A stretch of DNA of 64,000 nucleotides from Zhengella sp020637775 (GTDB taxonomy: Bacteria; Pseudomonadota; Alphaproteobacteria; Rhizobiales; Rhizobiaceae): positions 62,001 to 126,000 of the forward strand of contig NZ_JAWKWO010000003.1 of NCBI RefSeq assembly GCF_041397485.1, given 5' to 3'. Every line of letters starts with the position of its first letter. Position 1 is the first letter of the stretch. The notes beneath the pieces were generated by a model. The model saw only the letters and a program-made list of their open reading frames with translations. It was not told where the DNA came from and made no database searches. Positions 36,847-45,838 of the stretch are shown one piece after another. A program made the translations under genes and the position numbers.

Positions 36847-37048
36847 CATCTCTGGTGGACCTGTTGTCGCGCCAGCGGCATAGCAGGGTAGCTATATGCG
36901 GACGGGATAACCGCTGAAGGCATCTAAGCGGGAAACCCACCTGAAAACGAGTGGTCCCTATCAGGGCCGTGGAAGACGACCACGTTGATAGGCCGGGTGT
37001 GGAAGCGCAGCAATGTGTGAAGCTTACCGGTACTAATAGCCCGATCGG

Positions 37049-37080
37049 CTTGATCGTTCTCATTTGCCAATGACCATCGC
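37049..37080 (+). other. Pre-23S processing stem, right arm
   Basis: Complement of 34115-34145, directly at the 23S 3' end. Confidence 0.8.
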
Positions 37081-37088
37081 TTCTCTTC

Positions 37089-37194
37089 TGTCCTCACGGA
37101 CGTACCGCAGGCCCTCGGGCCTGCTGTCCTCCGGACGGGGCGCGCCAAACGTGGCGCGGCGCCCCTCGGGCTTGCGAAAGCTGCTGCTTTCGAA
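37089..37194 (+). repeat. Three-hairpin rrn repeat, copy E
   Basis: Closest to copy D in its first two stems (GCAGGCCC/GGGCCTGC, CGCGCCA/TGGCGCG) but with stem 3 CGAAAGC/GCTTTCG. Located between 23S and 5S. The remaining spacer to 37331 also contains a hairpin CGCC-TTC-GGCG. Confidence 0.85.
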
Positions 37195-37331
37195 CCCGTC
37201 ATGGCAGAAGGAATAAATGGAGAAAAACCAGGCGCCGCCGCACGCACCTTGCTTCGCAAGGATGCTTACGCGTCCCGTCATTGTCGCCTTCGGCGAAATG
37301 ACGCACCAGCTTCTCATTCATGCGCTTCGCC

Positions 37332-37450
37332 GACCTGGTGGTCATGGCGGGGTGGAAAGCACCCGATCCCATTCCGAACTCGGCCGTGAAACGCCCCAGC
37401 GCCGATGGTACTTCGTCTCAAGACGCGGGAGAGTAGGTCGCCGCCAGGTC
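37332..37450 (+). rRNA. rrf: 5S ribosomal RNA
   Basis: About 119 nt. GACCTGGTGG start and CCGCCAGGTC end pair as helix I; contains CCCGATCCCATTCCGAACTC and GATGGTACTTCGTCTCAAG. Confidence 0.95.
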
Positions 37451-37492
37451 TGCTAAACGCATGGAAATCAGAATCTTCTCGACACGTAATGG

Positions 37493-37570
<78 letters not shown>

Positions 37571-37577
37571 CACAAAC

Positions 37578-37600
37578 GCCGCCGAAAGGCGGCTTTCTTG
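37578..37600 (+). terminator. rRNA operon terminator
   Basis: GCCGCC / GGCGGC hairpin with GAAA loop followed by TTTCTTG, nine bp after tRNA-fMet. Confidence 0.8.
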
Positions 37601-37623
37601 TTGGTTACGGGTCCAGACGGCAA

Positions 37624-38211
37624 TCAAGTGTTTTTTCGCTCGTTGATAAGGAAGGCACGAATGGCTGCGGCGGCGGCAGTATAGCTTTCCTCGGTGCAAT
37701 GGATTCTGCCCACTGGCCACCATCCGGCTGGTGTCAGCCGGATTTCACATCGTACCGGATCACATATGGCGCCGCTGATCCTTTTCCAGGGCGTCAATTC
37801 CCTGCGCCCTGCGGCAACGGAAAGTCCGGCGCTTGCCAATGCCGCATTGTTGTCGGCTGCTCCGGCGAAAATGGCCAGTGAACCCGCGATCGATGCGCGC
37901 CGGTCCACGACGATAGTGGAAATGCCGGCGTCATCAATGATGAACCGGCAGCGCATCCGGTTACCGAACACGAACAGAGTGACGAGGGTCATCAGGATTG
38001 TGACCACGCCGAACCCGGTCAGCATGGCGGCCATGAACGGCAACAAGCGCTCCGGATGGCCGTCGACAATCGATACCCCGATCCCGATGAGTGCGATCAG
38101 CACGTAAGCGAGCAAGAATACCACGGCCGCGGCGCGCAACATTATCGGGTTGGTCAGCAGAGGGACGTCCGCGATCCACGTGACTGCCGGGTGCTCTTCG
38201 GCCGCGTTCAC
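37624..38211 (-). CDS. Unknown membrane protein, two helices plus cytoplasmic PH-like domain
   Basis: 195 residues. Two membrane helices (about 25-50 and 62-86), then a soluble beta-rich part with IIDDAGISTIVVDRRASIAG and WKRISGAICDPVRCEIRLTP, a layout resembling bacterial PH-domain membrane proteins. Its start overlaps the stop of the preceding gene (ATGA), so it is the last of a translationally coupled four-gene set with the 461-, 1019- and 240-residue proteins. I do not recognise a named family. Confidence 0.75.
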   Translation of the reverse strand: MNAAEEHPAVTWIADVPLLTNPIMLRAAAVVFLLAYVLIALIGIGVSIVDGHPERLLPFMAAMLTGFGVVTILMTLVTLFVFGNRMRCRFIIDDAGISTIVVDRRASIAGSLAIFAGAADNNAALASAGLSVAAGRRELTPWKRISGAICDPVRCEIRLTPAGWWPVGRIHCTEESYTAAAAAIRAFLINERKNT

Positions 38212-39593
38212 CGCTCAGGCCGCACGATCGGCTTGATGGCCGGTTCGATCGTACCGGGAACCTTGGGGGGATAGCGCTGGACATGCCATTCATGCAGGGC
38301 ACGCCCGGCCGCGCAGCCATTGTAGTTGACGCATTGCTTGTCCGGATCGGGCGCTCGGCGCATGTTGCTGCGCACCTGGTTCTCCAGCGCGACCGCGTAG
38401 TTGGAAAGCGCGCCGCAATCGGGCGATTCAGGAAAGCCGCCAGCCAGAGCGGTGGCATGCGTCGGCTTGTATTTCTCGACGGCCTTCTGAACGGCGATGA
38501 ATGGAACAAGGCTCTGCCGGTCGGCCATTTCCAACGCCATCATGCCAAACAGGTGATACCATGCCCCTTGCTGGTCATAGCTGGCGGTCTCCTTGGCCGA
38601 AACCTCCTGGTAAACGCCCTTCTGCGCGTTCCAGACCTTGATGGTGCGCTGGTCCGAATAGGCTTCCGCCTTGCGGATCGGTTCCAGATAATCCGCAATC
38701 AGCCGTGCATTCGTCTGCTTCGGGTCCCGGTAGAGGCCGGCATGGGCCGTGATCAGCGCCTTGTCGATGTTGCCGTCGGACACCTTGAGCGCACAAAAGA
38801 AGAATTCCGCCGGCGTGAGACGCGCCTTCTTTGTGGCTGCCATGTCGCGGGCGCATTGGTGCAGGGCGGCCTCCTGACCTGTCGGCAGGGCTCCGCTGTC
38901 AAACGATTGGGCAATGAAGGGGGCGTCAATAGGGCTGGAGCCGAGCGTGGTCTCCTTTCCGGTTTCCAGTTCCCACTGAACAGCCATTGCCTTGAAGTCC
39001 GAGATCAGGCTGGCGCGGTCCTGAGCCAGCGAAGGTTTTCCGGTGTAGAAATTGTACAGCGTTTCGCCGTCGTAAAAGAAATCCGCTTCAGGGCAGGGCC
39101 GATAGGCTGTGCGAAAGCGCAATTTCCGCTCGATCAGCGCCGGAAGGGCGATGGTTTCCTGCTTTCCTTCCAGGTCGGGTGGCAAGGTGATCGCGCTCGA
39201 GGCTGCGCACTTCTCCCATGCGGCCGGGTCCGTCGGCAGATCGTGGGAAACGCAGCCCCAGTTGCCGCCCTTGCAGGGCATGGTGTTCTGGCAGTCGCCT
39301 GCAGGTTCCGGCTGATAGCGAATCCCGCTCCCGGCGATGCTGTAGGTGCCGCACAGGCAGCCAAGAAATCCGTCCGGCCGGTCGATGTCGAGGTTTTTCA
39401 GCGTCATGAGAAGCTTCTCGTGGTTGAGGCGCTTCAGCCTGCCCAGCACGTGGGCCTGGCGGCGGGAAATCTCTTCCTCGCTGATGTGTTGCGTCTTCCC
39501 AGGCGGTTCCGACTGCGCACGGAGCTGGCCCTGCGGCACGATCATCGTCAGGGCCAGCAGCAGGCCGGGCAGGAAAGCGTGGCGGATCATCAT
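38208..39593 (-). CDS. Unknown secreted cysteine-containing protein
   Basis: 461 residues with a signal peptide (cleavage near LRAQS, residue 27). Cysteines cluster in GFLGCLCGTYSI, DCQNTMPCKGGNWGCVSH and WEKCAAS, again in CARDMAA, FFCALKV and at DCGALSN, KQCVNYNGC, suggesting several disulfides in the periplasm. The middle is helical and the end proline-rich. Third gene of the four-gene set, 6 bp after the 1019-residue gene. No known family recognised. Confidence 0.78.
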   Translation of the reverse strand: MMIRHAFLPGLLLALTMIVPQGQLRAQSEPPGKTQHISEEEISRRQAHVLGRLKRLNHEKLLMTLKNLDIDRPDGFLGCLCGTYSIAGSGIRYQPEPAGDCQNTMPCKGGNWGCVSHDLPTDPAAWEKCAASSAITLPPDLEGKQETIALPALIERKLRFRTAYRPCPEADFFYDGETLYNFYTGKPSLAQDRASLISDFKAMAVQWELETGKETTLGSSPIDAPFIAQSFDSGALPTGQEAALHQCARDMAATKKARLTPAEFFFCALKVSDGNIDKALITAHAGLYRDPKQTNARLIADYLEPIRKAEAYSDQRTIKVWNAQKGVYQEVSAKETASYDQQGAWYHLFGMMALEMADRQSLVPFIAVQKAVEKYKPTHATALAGGFPESPDCGALSNYAVALENQVRSNMRRAPDPDKQCVNYNGCAAGRALHEWHVQRYPPKVPGTIEPAIKPIVRPER

Positions 39594-39599
39594 GGCGCG

Positions 39600-42500
39600 T
39601 CACTCCGTTTCCAGGTCATCAAACAGCGTATCCAGGAACCTGGCGGGTTCGAACGCCGCGTCGTCGAGCAGGGACCAGCGGTCGGCGGCTGTCATCCCGG
39701 CCGGCGTCACCATGCCGGTGGTGACCGACCGCAGCACCAGCGATGCGGGCTTCTGCTCGCCGGGCGGATGCGCCTGAACCACCGCATAGAGATGGTAATA
39801 GGGGCCGACGCCCATGCTGCCATACAGTCTCGGGCCGCCGGGAAGCTCCATGGCCGTCCAACCCTCGCCGATGTCGATACGGACCTTGCCGTTCCATTTC
39901 TCCGCCACCCATTCCGCATCGACCTCGCGCGACCAGCCCTGATAGGGCGAATGGCGGAACCCCATGACCCAGACCTGCCGTTCCGGAATATGGGTGAACG
40001 AATACCAACCGCGATGATCCTGCCACATGTCGGCGATCTTGCGGGTGGAAAGGGCGACGTTCAGGTTCTGGGGGCGTGAAGGGTCGAGCTGCAGTTCGAT
40101 GCGTGCAGGCGTCTGCCGGATCCTGGGATCGAGCTTGAGCAGCGGTTCCACCGAGAGAAGCCCGGTCTTGCCCCAGGAATGACCCGCCGGCACGTCCACG
40201 ACCAGGGCTCCGCCCTCGTATCGGGCGAAGGCATCGAAATCCCCGCCCGCCACACCGATGGGCTCCCACGCTGGCGAGGCCGAGCCGTCGAAGGCCAATG
40301 TCACCGGAAGGGGGGCGACGCCGGGCGCCGGTTCCGGCGTTGCGGCGGCCGGACCCGGCTTCCGGGTCATGACGATCCGGTCCAGCGCCAACCGTGCCGG
40401 CGCATCCTTTTCCGGCACCATGGTATAGGCATAGACGCGCAGGCCCGCGCCGTCGCGCGCGGCATCGTAAGGCCGCGTGACCGGTGCCATGCCCTCCGCC
40501 GATACTGTCACTTCGCCCGCGCGGATGGAAAACCGTACCTGCGAAGGCGGGGTCGCGGAGACCTCCTGCCGGTCGAAATCACCGTCGCGATGCGGATTGA
40601 AATGGATGTCGGCAAGGGCGCCTGCGCTGTCCTTCGGTTTGTGCCAGGCGAAAGTCACGTTCGGATTTCCCGGCCCGTTGCCACCGACCCCGCCATAGCC
40701 GGGATGGGCCAGTGCCAGGGCAAATCCGTCGGTTCGCGCCGGGTCGATGTCAAAAACCACGGTCACTTCGCCGTCTTCGCGAAGATCGTCCAGCCAGACC
40801 AGCGCCTCCGGACTGAGAATGCCTGCGTTGCCCCAGATGGAGCCTTCCTTGACATCAACGAGCAGCATGTCGCCGTCCAGCCGGGCGTCGCGATTGAAAT
40901 CGCCGCCGGCTGCACTGTGCCCGACCCAATCCGTTCCCAACGATCCGTCGAACAGTACGATCTCGGCGCGTTCGTCCGGCCAGGCAATCAAGGCGGGCGC
41001 TCTGGCCGGACGATCGGCGGCTTCGATGCGCCGGAGCGCGAAACGTGCCGGCTGGTCCTTCGCCATGGCGTGGGCGATGGCGTGGACGTGGTAGCCGCCG
41101 GGTGCCGGTCCGCCGGGCAGGGTGGCCTCGAGCATGGTTCCGTCCGGGAGGATTGCCGCGACCGCACCCGAAGGTTCGATCCGCAGTGTCACGCTTTCGG
41201 GCGCCCGTGGCCCGGTCATGATCCGCCGCACCACGCTCCTGCGCAGGAAGAGCGTTGCATGGGCTTCTTCCTCCTCGCTCGCTTGCCCCCAGGCAAAACG
41301 GATGTCGTGCGCCGGCCACTCGTCGCTTCCGTCCGCGGCGGCGAGCGCCAGCACGAAGGCGTTGGTCCTGTCCGTATCGATCTCGAAGCGGACCGTGCGG
41401 GCAGTTGCGTTGCCGCTCAGTCGCACCAGCGGTGCGGAAGAGCGGATGCCTGTCTTGGCCCAGCCATGACCAGACGGAACGTCCACAGTCAGCAAGCCGC
41501 CGGCATTCGAGGCGAAGGCATCGTAATCGCCGCCAGCCTCCGAGACAGGCAACCAGCGCTCGTCCGGCAGGCCGTCGAAAAGGACGGGATCGCCGGGGTC
41601 CGCAGCGGATGCAGGCGGTTCGACGGGCGTCGACGCTTGTGCAGTTTCCGGTGTTCCGCCTCCCGCGGTATCGTTGCCCGAGGGCCTGTAGGTTTCGGTC
41701 TTGCGGTACTCGATCCGTACGAACCCCTTGTTGCCGCTGGCGTTGTTCGTCGCCCAGGTCTGCGGGTCGGAATCGACCAGTTCGTAACGGCCGGCCGGCA
41801 GGATGATGCCGGGTTCAACGATCCAGTAGGCGTCCGGCACGCCCCCTTGGCCCGGCCTGCCGGTGGCTTGCCAGGGGCCATGGGTTGCATCCGCGCCCCG
41901 CAGGGCGATGGTGCCGGGGGAGCGCCCGCGCCCGTGATTCCAGTGATAGGTCTGGATGGACCCGATGAAGACCGGTTCCTGCATGGTGAACACCACCGGC
42001 TTCTCCGGCCCGTTGACGACCGCGTAGACATTGCCGATCTCGGCGATCAGGACATCGCCTACCGGCACGGTTTCCGGTTGTTGAGCCACCTCGTCCGCGA
42101 CCTCTTCTCCGTTGTCGTCCGGTGTTTCGCTTTCCCCCGAACCGAAGGTGCGGCTGGCGCCGCCCTTGACCCGTCCGTAGCGTATCCCGGCCAGAAGTCG
42201 GTCCAGCAGGTTCGCTGCCGCAGCGAAGTCCTTGTCCTGGAATTCGAGGTTCATGACGAACTGGTGGCCGTCCCGGCGCGGATCGAGAAAGGCCAGGCCG
42301 TAGACCCCCAGTTGCGGGAAGTCGGATGTTATCACCAATGCCCGGCGGCCGGCGACCATGATTTCCTCATGCGCAACGATATCGTCGTAGCCGAGCAGAG
42401 GCTCGTCCGGGAACCACCAGAAGCCGAGAAGCGTGTAGTTGCCGTCGGGGCTCTTCAGGTGAATCTGCTGGCCTTCCTCCTGATAGGTGACCTGCCAGTC

Positions 42501-42659
42501 CGCCGGCGCTTCAATGCGCACTTCGCCGAAATCGTAGGGCGTCCAGTCATTCGCGAGACTGCGTGTCGCCGGCAGGATCATCACTGCCGTGAAAAGGGTC
42601 ATCAGCAGGAGCGCAGGCCATCGGGCCGCTGGCGTCTGGAGCACGGACATCGCCGTCAT
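39600..42659 (-). CDS. Large secreted protein with three ~210-residue repeats
   Basis: 1019 residues. Signal peptide (cleavage near SLANDW, about 37). Residues 38-165: compact domain FGEVRIEAPADWQVTYQ to DRLLAGIRYG, of PsbP/DUF1795-like appearance. About 200-330: a beta-domain with VFIGSIQTYHWNHGRG and LPAGRYELVDSDP. Then three similar units starting near 359, 567 and 786, each with FDG, a Trp, AGGDF/Y and S-x-W/G-K-T-G-x-x-S. They recall jelly-roll carbohydrate-binding modules. Start ATG 42659 overlaps the upstream stop and has GGGAGG ahead. Function unknown. Confidence 0.78.
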   Translation of the reverse strand: MTAMSVLQTPAARWPALLLMTLFTAVMILPATRSLANDWTPYDFGEVRIEAPADWQVTYQEEGQQIHLKSPDGNYTLLGFWWFPDEPLLGYDDIVAHEEIMVAGRRALVITSDFPQLGVYGLAFLDPRRDGHQFVMNLEFQDKDFAAAANLLDRLLAGIRYGRVKGGASRTFGSGESETPDDNGEEVADEVAQQPETVPVGDVLIAEIGNVYAVVNGPEKPVVFTMQEPVFIGSIQTYHWNHGRGRSPGTIALRGADATHGPWQATGRPGQGGVPDAYWIVEPGIILPAGRYELVDSDPQTWATNNASGNKGFVRIEYRKTETYRPSGNDTAGGGTPETAQASTPVEPPASAADPGDPVLFDGLPDERWLPVSEAGGDYDAFASNAGGLLTVDVPSGHGWAKTGIRSSAPLVRLSGNATARTVRFEIDTDRTNAFVLALAAADGSDEWPAHDIRFAWGQASEEEEAHATLFLRRSVVRRIMTGPRAPESVTLRIEPSGAVAAILPDGTMLEATLPGGPAPGGYHVHAIAHAMAKDQPARFALRRIEAADRPARAPALIAWPDERAEIVLFDGSLGTDWVGHSAAGGDFNRDARLDGDMLLVDVKEGSIWGNAGILSPEALVWLDDLREDGEVTVVFDIDPARTDGFALALAHPGYGGVGGNGPGNPNVTFAWHKPKDSAGALADIHFNPHRDGDFDRQEVSATPPSQVRFSIRAGEVTVSAEGMAPVTRPYDAARDGAGLRVYAYTMVPEKDAPARLALDRIVMTRKPGPAAATPEPAPGVAPLPVTLAFDGSASPAWEPIGVAGGDFDAFARYEGGALVVDVPAGHSWGKTGLLSVEPLLKLDPRIRQTPARIELQLDPSRPQNLNVALSTRKIADMWQDHRGWYSFTHIPERQVWVMGFRHSPYQGWSREVDAEWVAEKWNGKVRIDIGEGWTAMELPGGPRLYGSMGVGPYYHLYAVVQAHPPGEQKPASLVLRSVTTGMVTPAGMTAADRWSLLDDAAFEPARFLDTLFDDLETE

Positions 42660-43378
42660 CCTCCCTTGTCCGGATTGTCTGGCGTGATCGCGATGCCGTT
42701 TTTGCCCAGCGCCTTGAGCAGGCTGCGCATCGGTTTTTCGAAGGCTTCGCTGGCGATGGGGATCTGGCTGCCGTCGCGCAGCGTGAGTGTGATGCCGACC
42801 GTGTCGCGGGCAAGCAGGATGGCACCGGCCGGACCGAACTTCCCGGCGGCAACCAGGGCCGGCGTCAGCCGGCGGATCCATTTCGGCAGGCCCCGCCGGA
42901 AGGGCGAAACCCTTGCGATATCGGTGAAAGGGATGGTGCGATACCCCTCGAGCCGGTTGATCTGCAGGCCGTCCGCCTCGACGAGCATCCAGAAGGCGGC
43001 GTAGTGCGCGCTGAACCACAGGATCGAGATGGAGATCAGTGCCAGGGGCCAGGTCAGCAAGGCGGACGGGTGAACCAGGAGCCCGAAATCCACCCACAGA
43101 TATTCCTCGCCCATCCGCGCCCAGAAGGGCAGGGCGAAAAAGAACCCCGTCAGCAGATAGCCAAGGATGTCAGGCCCATGCACGGACGGAATCCTGTCGT
43201 AAACGCGCGCTTGCGCCGGCCGTGCCGCTCGCGGCACGAATGCGTGTATCGCGACGCCGAGCGCGACCAATGCGGACGCGGTGCCTGCGCCTCGCAGCGG
43301 CAGGATGGCAAGGCCGGCGCAGATGAAGACCAGCGCCACGATGCGTCGAAGCAGTTCGCGCGACAGCAACACATCCAT
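42656..43378 (-). CDS. Unknown membrane protein, four helices plus PH-like C-terminus
   Basis: 240 residues. Four membrane helices in the first 150 residues, then a cytoplasmic domain with ADGLQINRLEGYRTIPFTDIA and LTLRDGSQIPIASEAFEKP, a pattern of bacterial PH-like domains. First gene of the minus-strand set 240 - 1019 - 461 - 195; its last codons overlap the start of the 1019-residue gene. Layout resembles the 195-residue protein at the other end of the set, so the operon encodes two membrane anchors enclosing two secreted proteins. Confidence 0.75.
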   Translation of the reverse strand: MDVLLSRELLRRIVALVFICAGLAILPLRGAGTASALVALGVAIHAFVPRAARPAQARVYDRIPSVHGPDILGYLLTGFFFALPFWARMGEEYLWVDFGLLVHPSALLTWPLALISISILWFSAHYAAFWMLVEADGLQINRLEGYRTIPFTDIARVSPFRRGLPKWIRRLTPALVAAGKFGPAGAILLARDTVGITLTLRDGSQIPIASEAFEKPMRSLLKALGKNGIAITPDNPDKGG

Positions 43379-43868
43379 CCCGGCACCTCCGGCAAGCGTT
43401 TCCTGGTACCAGAAAGCAATGAAACGGGCGGGCTGAAAATGATCGGTGTCAATCGGGCTGGCTGTTCAGGCAAGGCGGGCTATGGGAAAACCGGATCCCA
43501 CGCCAGTCAACCGAAGGCTGTCTCCGTGGGGAGGTGCCGGTTGACACAGTTTCAGAAAAATGTCGGCGCCAGGAGACCGATTCCGCGCAGCGTAGCACAG
43601 CGAGCAATGCCCGGCCCCTCCCGCATAAAGCTGGAAAACAACAAGAAATCTGGCCGCTTCAAGATCGGGAGAACGCGCTCGCGCGGGCAAGTGTCGGAGG
43701 GAAGGGGCCAGGATTCGATGTTCTTTTGATCCTATTCAAACGTGCAGCAATGAGAGGATGATTTGTTGTAGAAAATCAGAAGAAATGCCGTGCCGCGCCG
43801 AAATTGACTTGGCTCAAGTCGTATGACGTCGATCAGTGAAATAATGCTTTTCTTGTTCAGCCTTCGAA
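43379..43868. other. Intergenic region between divergent genes
   Basis: 490 bp between the unknown four-gene operon and the lectin gene. It must hold promoters for both directions, but I see no pair of boxes that I would defend (TTGACA at 43544 lacks a matching -10) and no conserved open frame. Confidence 0.5.
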
Positions 43869-44351
43869 ATGAAGTGGTTTGAATCAATGAAACGACTTGG
43901 CGCTATGGCTCTCGCTGCCACGCTGCTTGCCGGCGATGCATTTGCAGCTTCTTGCCTCGATATCGATATGGGTGACCACCGTGGTGTGGAGGGGCGCGGA
44001 CGCAACGTGATTGCATGGCCTGATTGCCATGGAGAACGGAACCAGCTTTGGCGGTTGGAGGAAGGCGCGCTGAAGGCGGATGTGAACGGCATCACGTGGT
44101 GTCTCGATGTCAACATGGCGGAACCTTCCGGAGACAAGGGGCAGGGGCGCAATGTGATCGCCTGGCCTGTCTGCCATGGCGGAGAAAACCAGCGGTGGTT
44201 TCGCGAGGGAGCTTTGCTCAAGACACTGATCGGCGGCCGCCCGTGGTGTCTTGACATCAATGAAAGTGAGCGCAGTGGTATCAACGGGGAGGGGCGAAAC
44301 GTCATCGCCTGGCCGGTTTGCCATGGAGGCAACAATCAACGCTGGCGCTGA
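43869..44351 (+). CDS. Secreted ricin-B-type beta-trefoil lectin-like protein
   Basis: 160 residues. Signal peptide (cleavage near DAFAAS). The mature part is three repeats of about 45 residues, each with C-L-D-I/V-x, GxGRNVIAWPxCHG and NQxW: NQLWRL, NQRWFR, NQRWR. QxW repeats are the beta-trefoil lectin signature; here Q-x-W is preceded by Asn. Each repeat has paired cysteines (CLD...CHG). Likely binds sugar outside the cell; ligand unknown. ATG 43887 is an alternative start and neither has a good ribosome binding site. Confidence 0.78.
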   Translation: MKWFESMKRLGAMALAATLLAGDAFAASCLDIDMGDHRGVEGRGRNVIAWPDCHGERNQLWRLEEGALKADVNGITWCLDVNMAEPSGDKGQGRNVIAWPVCHGGENQRWFREGALLKTLIGGRPWCLDINESERSGINGEGRNVIAWPVCHGGNNQRWR

Positions 44352-44502
44352 AGGCAGGCAGAAGGACGAGTATTGGGGGCGCAAGAAGGGCAGGTCTGAC
44401 GGTTTGATGTCTTCGCCGTAGTTTGTTCGGCGGAAATCGGAAAACCAATCCGGCGGCGAACCGCCGTGGTACAGGCAGACTGACTGGCTGATGGAGGCTG
44501 GC

Positions 44503-45480
44503 ATGATGGCAAGGAATTCAAACGTGTCGTTTCGTGGCGCCTGGTGCCGGGCTGGTGTTTCGTTTGCCTTTCTGCTCATGGTCTGTGCTTTTCCGGTCAG
44601 CGCTACAGCCGGTGAAGCCGCCGACAGGATCAGGGCCTGCTTTGAAGGACCGGCTAGCGAAGCTGCCGCCGGCACTGTAGATGCCGACGATTTCACCCGT
44701 CAGATGTCTGAGATGGTTGCCGGCAGACAGTGCCAGCAGCTTGCCGATGAAGTGATCCAGGCCTGCCTCGGCGAAATCGACAACGGTGTCGATGACGCCG
44801 AGAGCTCCTATGCCTGTATCGGCATCGTCGCCAATCCTTGCATGGACAGCGATTGGGCCATTGACGAGTTCCGGTCCGTGGTTTGCATCGGCACGGAAGA
44901 AGCGGTCTGGTTGCAAATCCTTCACACCAGTCTCGACAGCATGCGCAGCGTACTGACTGACGACCAGAACCAGCAGCTGGTCTCGATGCAGGAAGCGTTC
45001 TTCGAGTACAGGAACGCCAAATGCGGCCTTATCCGTCAGTTGCGAAGCGATAACGAACCCGACATCGCCTATGGCGCTTGCACAACGGAAACCGCAGCGC
45101 GCCTGGCAATCGATCTGCGGGAAATGGCAGCTGCAACCGTTGATGAGGCAGGACCGCAGGCGGATGAGGAACCGGCCGCCGATCAACCGGAGTCGGAAGA
45201 CATTGAGAACCGTCTGGGGAGCAGGGATTTTCCGGTTCGTACAGATGGTCCCGCTGGTCAGAAAGCATATCTTGGCCGGCTGAGATGTCCGGACGGCACA
45301 GTGCCGGATTTCAACCGGCAGGGCAGTGTCGGCTATGGCGGGTATGGCAATATCGTTGATGTCTATTCGGTGCGTTGTCGTGGTGCGGGCGAAAGCGACA
45401 GAATTTATATGGACATGTATCACCCGGGCTATATCGAGACCGCTCCTGTAACCGGTTACGAAATCACCGATGACCGATAG
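44503..45480 (+). CDS. Secreted DUF1311/LprI-like protein
   Basis: About 325 residues with a signal peptide (cleavage near SATAGE). Eight or more cysteines in the first 220 residues. The segment MQEAFFEYRNAKCGLI ... YGACTTETAARLAIDLREM matches the DUF1311 pattern W/F-x-x-Y-R-x-x-x-C ... C-x-x-x-x-T-x-x-R. A proline/acidic linker follows and a second, unfamiliar C-terminal domain (LRCPDGTVPDFNRQGSVGYG). GGAGG at 44493 fixes the start at ATG 44503. Role unknown; LprI-type proteins include lysozyme inhibitors. Confidence 0.68.
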   Translation: MMARNSNVSFRGAWCRAGVSFAFLLMVCAFPVSATAGEAADRIRACFEGPASEAAAGTVDADDFTRQMSEMVAGRQCQQLADEVIQACLGEIDNGVDDAESSYACIGIVANPCMDSDWAIDEFRSVVCIGTEEAVWLQILHTSLDSMRSVLTDDQNQQLVSMQEAFFEYRNAKCGLIRQLRSDNEPDIAYGACTTETAARLAIDLREMAAATVDEAGPQADEEPAADQPESEDIENRLGSRDFPVRTDGPAGQKAYLGRLRCPDGTVPDFNRQGSVGYGGYGNIVDVYSVRCRGAGESDRIYMDMYHPGYIETAPVTGYEITDDR

Positions 45481-45838
45481 CGATGGATGAGCAATAGAAG
45501 CCACCTTGAATTCCGGGGAAACAGGGAAGGCATCGAGACGCAGAATTTCCTGCTGACTTGGAAAACGAACCCCGGCGCCCGTGCAACAATCCAGCCTTCC
45601 GGAAAACCAAGCAGGTCATCATTGATGGTCTCATGAAGAGCTGCAACACCGGGCTTGCCTCCACCGCAGACAACATCCCTGGAAGACATTGCCGAGGAAT
45701 CTGCCCTGATATTGTCTGGCGGCAAGAGCGACTGCTCTCCCGGCAAGCTTGATGGCCGTCAATGTCATTGTTGAGCGCTTCATGGAATTCTACGTGAAAT
45801 GCCCTGTCGGGCAGGCGATCATCACGGAGAATACGGGC
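45481..45838. other. Intergenic region before the Calx-beta gene
   Basis: About 358 bp with no gene I can support. The frame of the Calx-beta gene is open back to 45749, giving an alternative start there, but the ATG at 45839 has GGAGAA at the right distance. Confidence 0.45.

Noticed and set aside
38283..40079. Open frame of 598 codons on the plus strand
   Set aside because: Antisense to the 461-residue secreted protein; no domain features.
40179..43004. Open frame of 941 codons on the plus strand
   Set aside because: Antisense to the 1019-residue secreted protein, which has a signal peptide, coupled start and internal repeats; the plus frame is Arg/Gly-rich and lacks a ribosome binding site.
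43542..43575. TTGACA as a promoter for the lectin gene
   Set aside because: No acceptable -10 box at 16-19 bp and 300 bp from the gene start.
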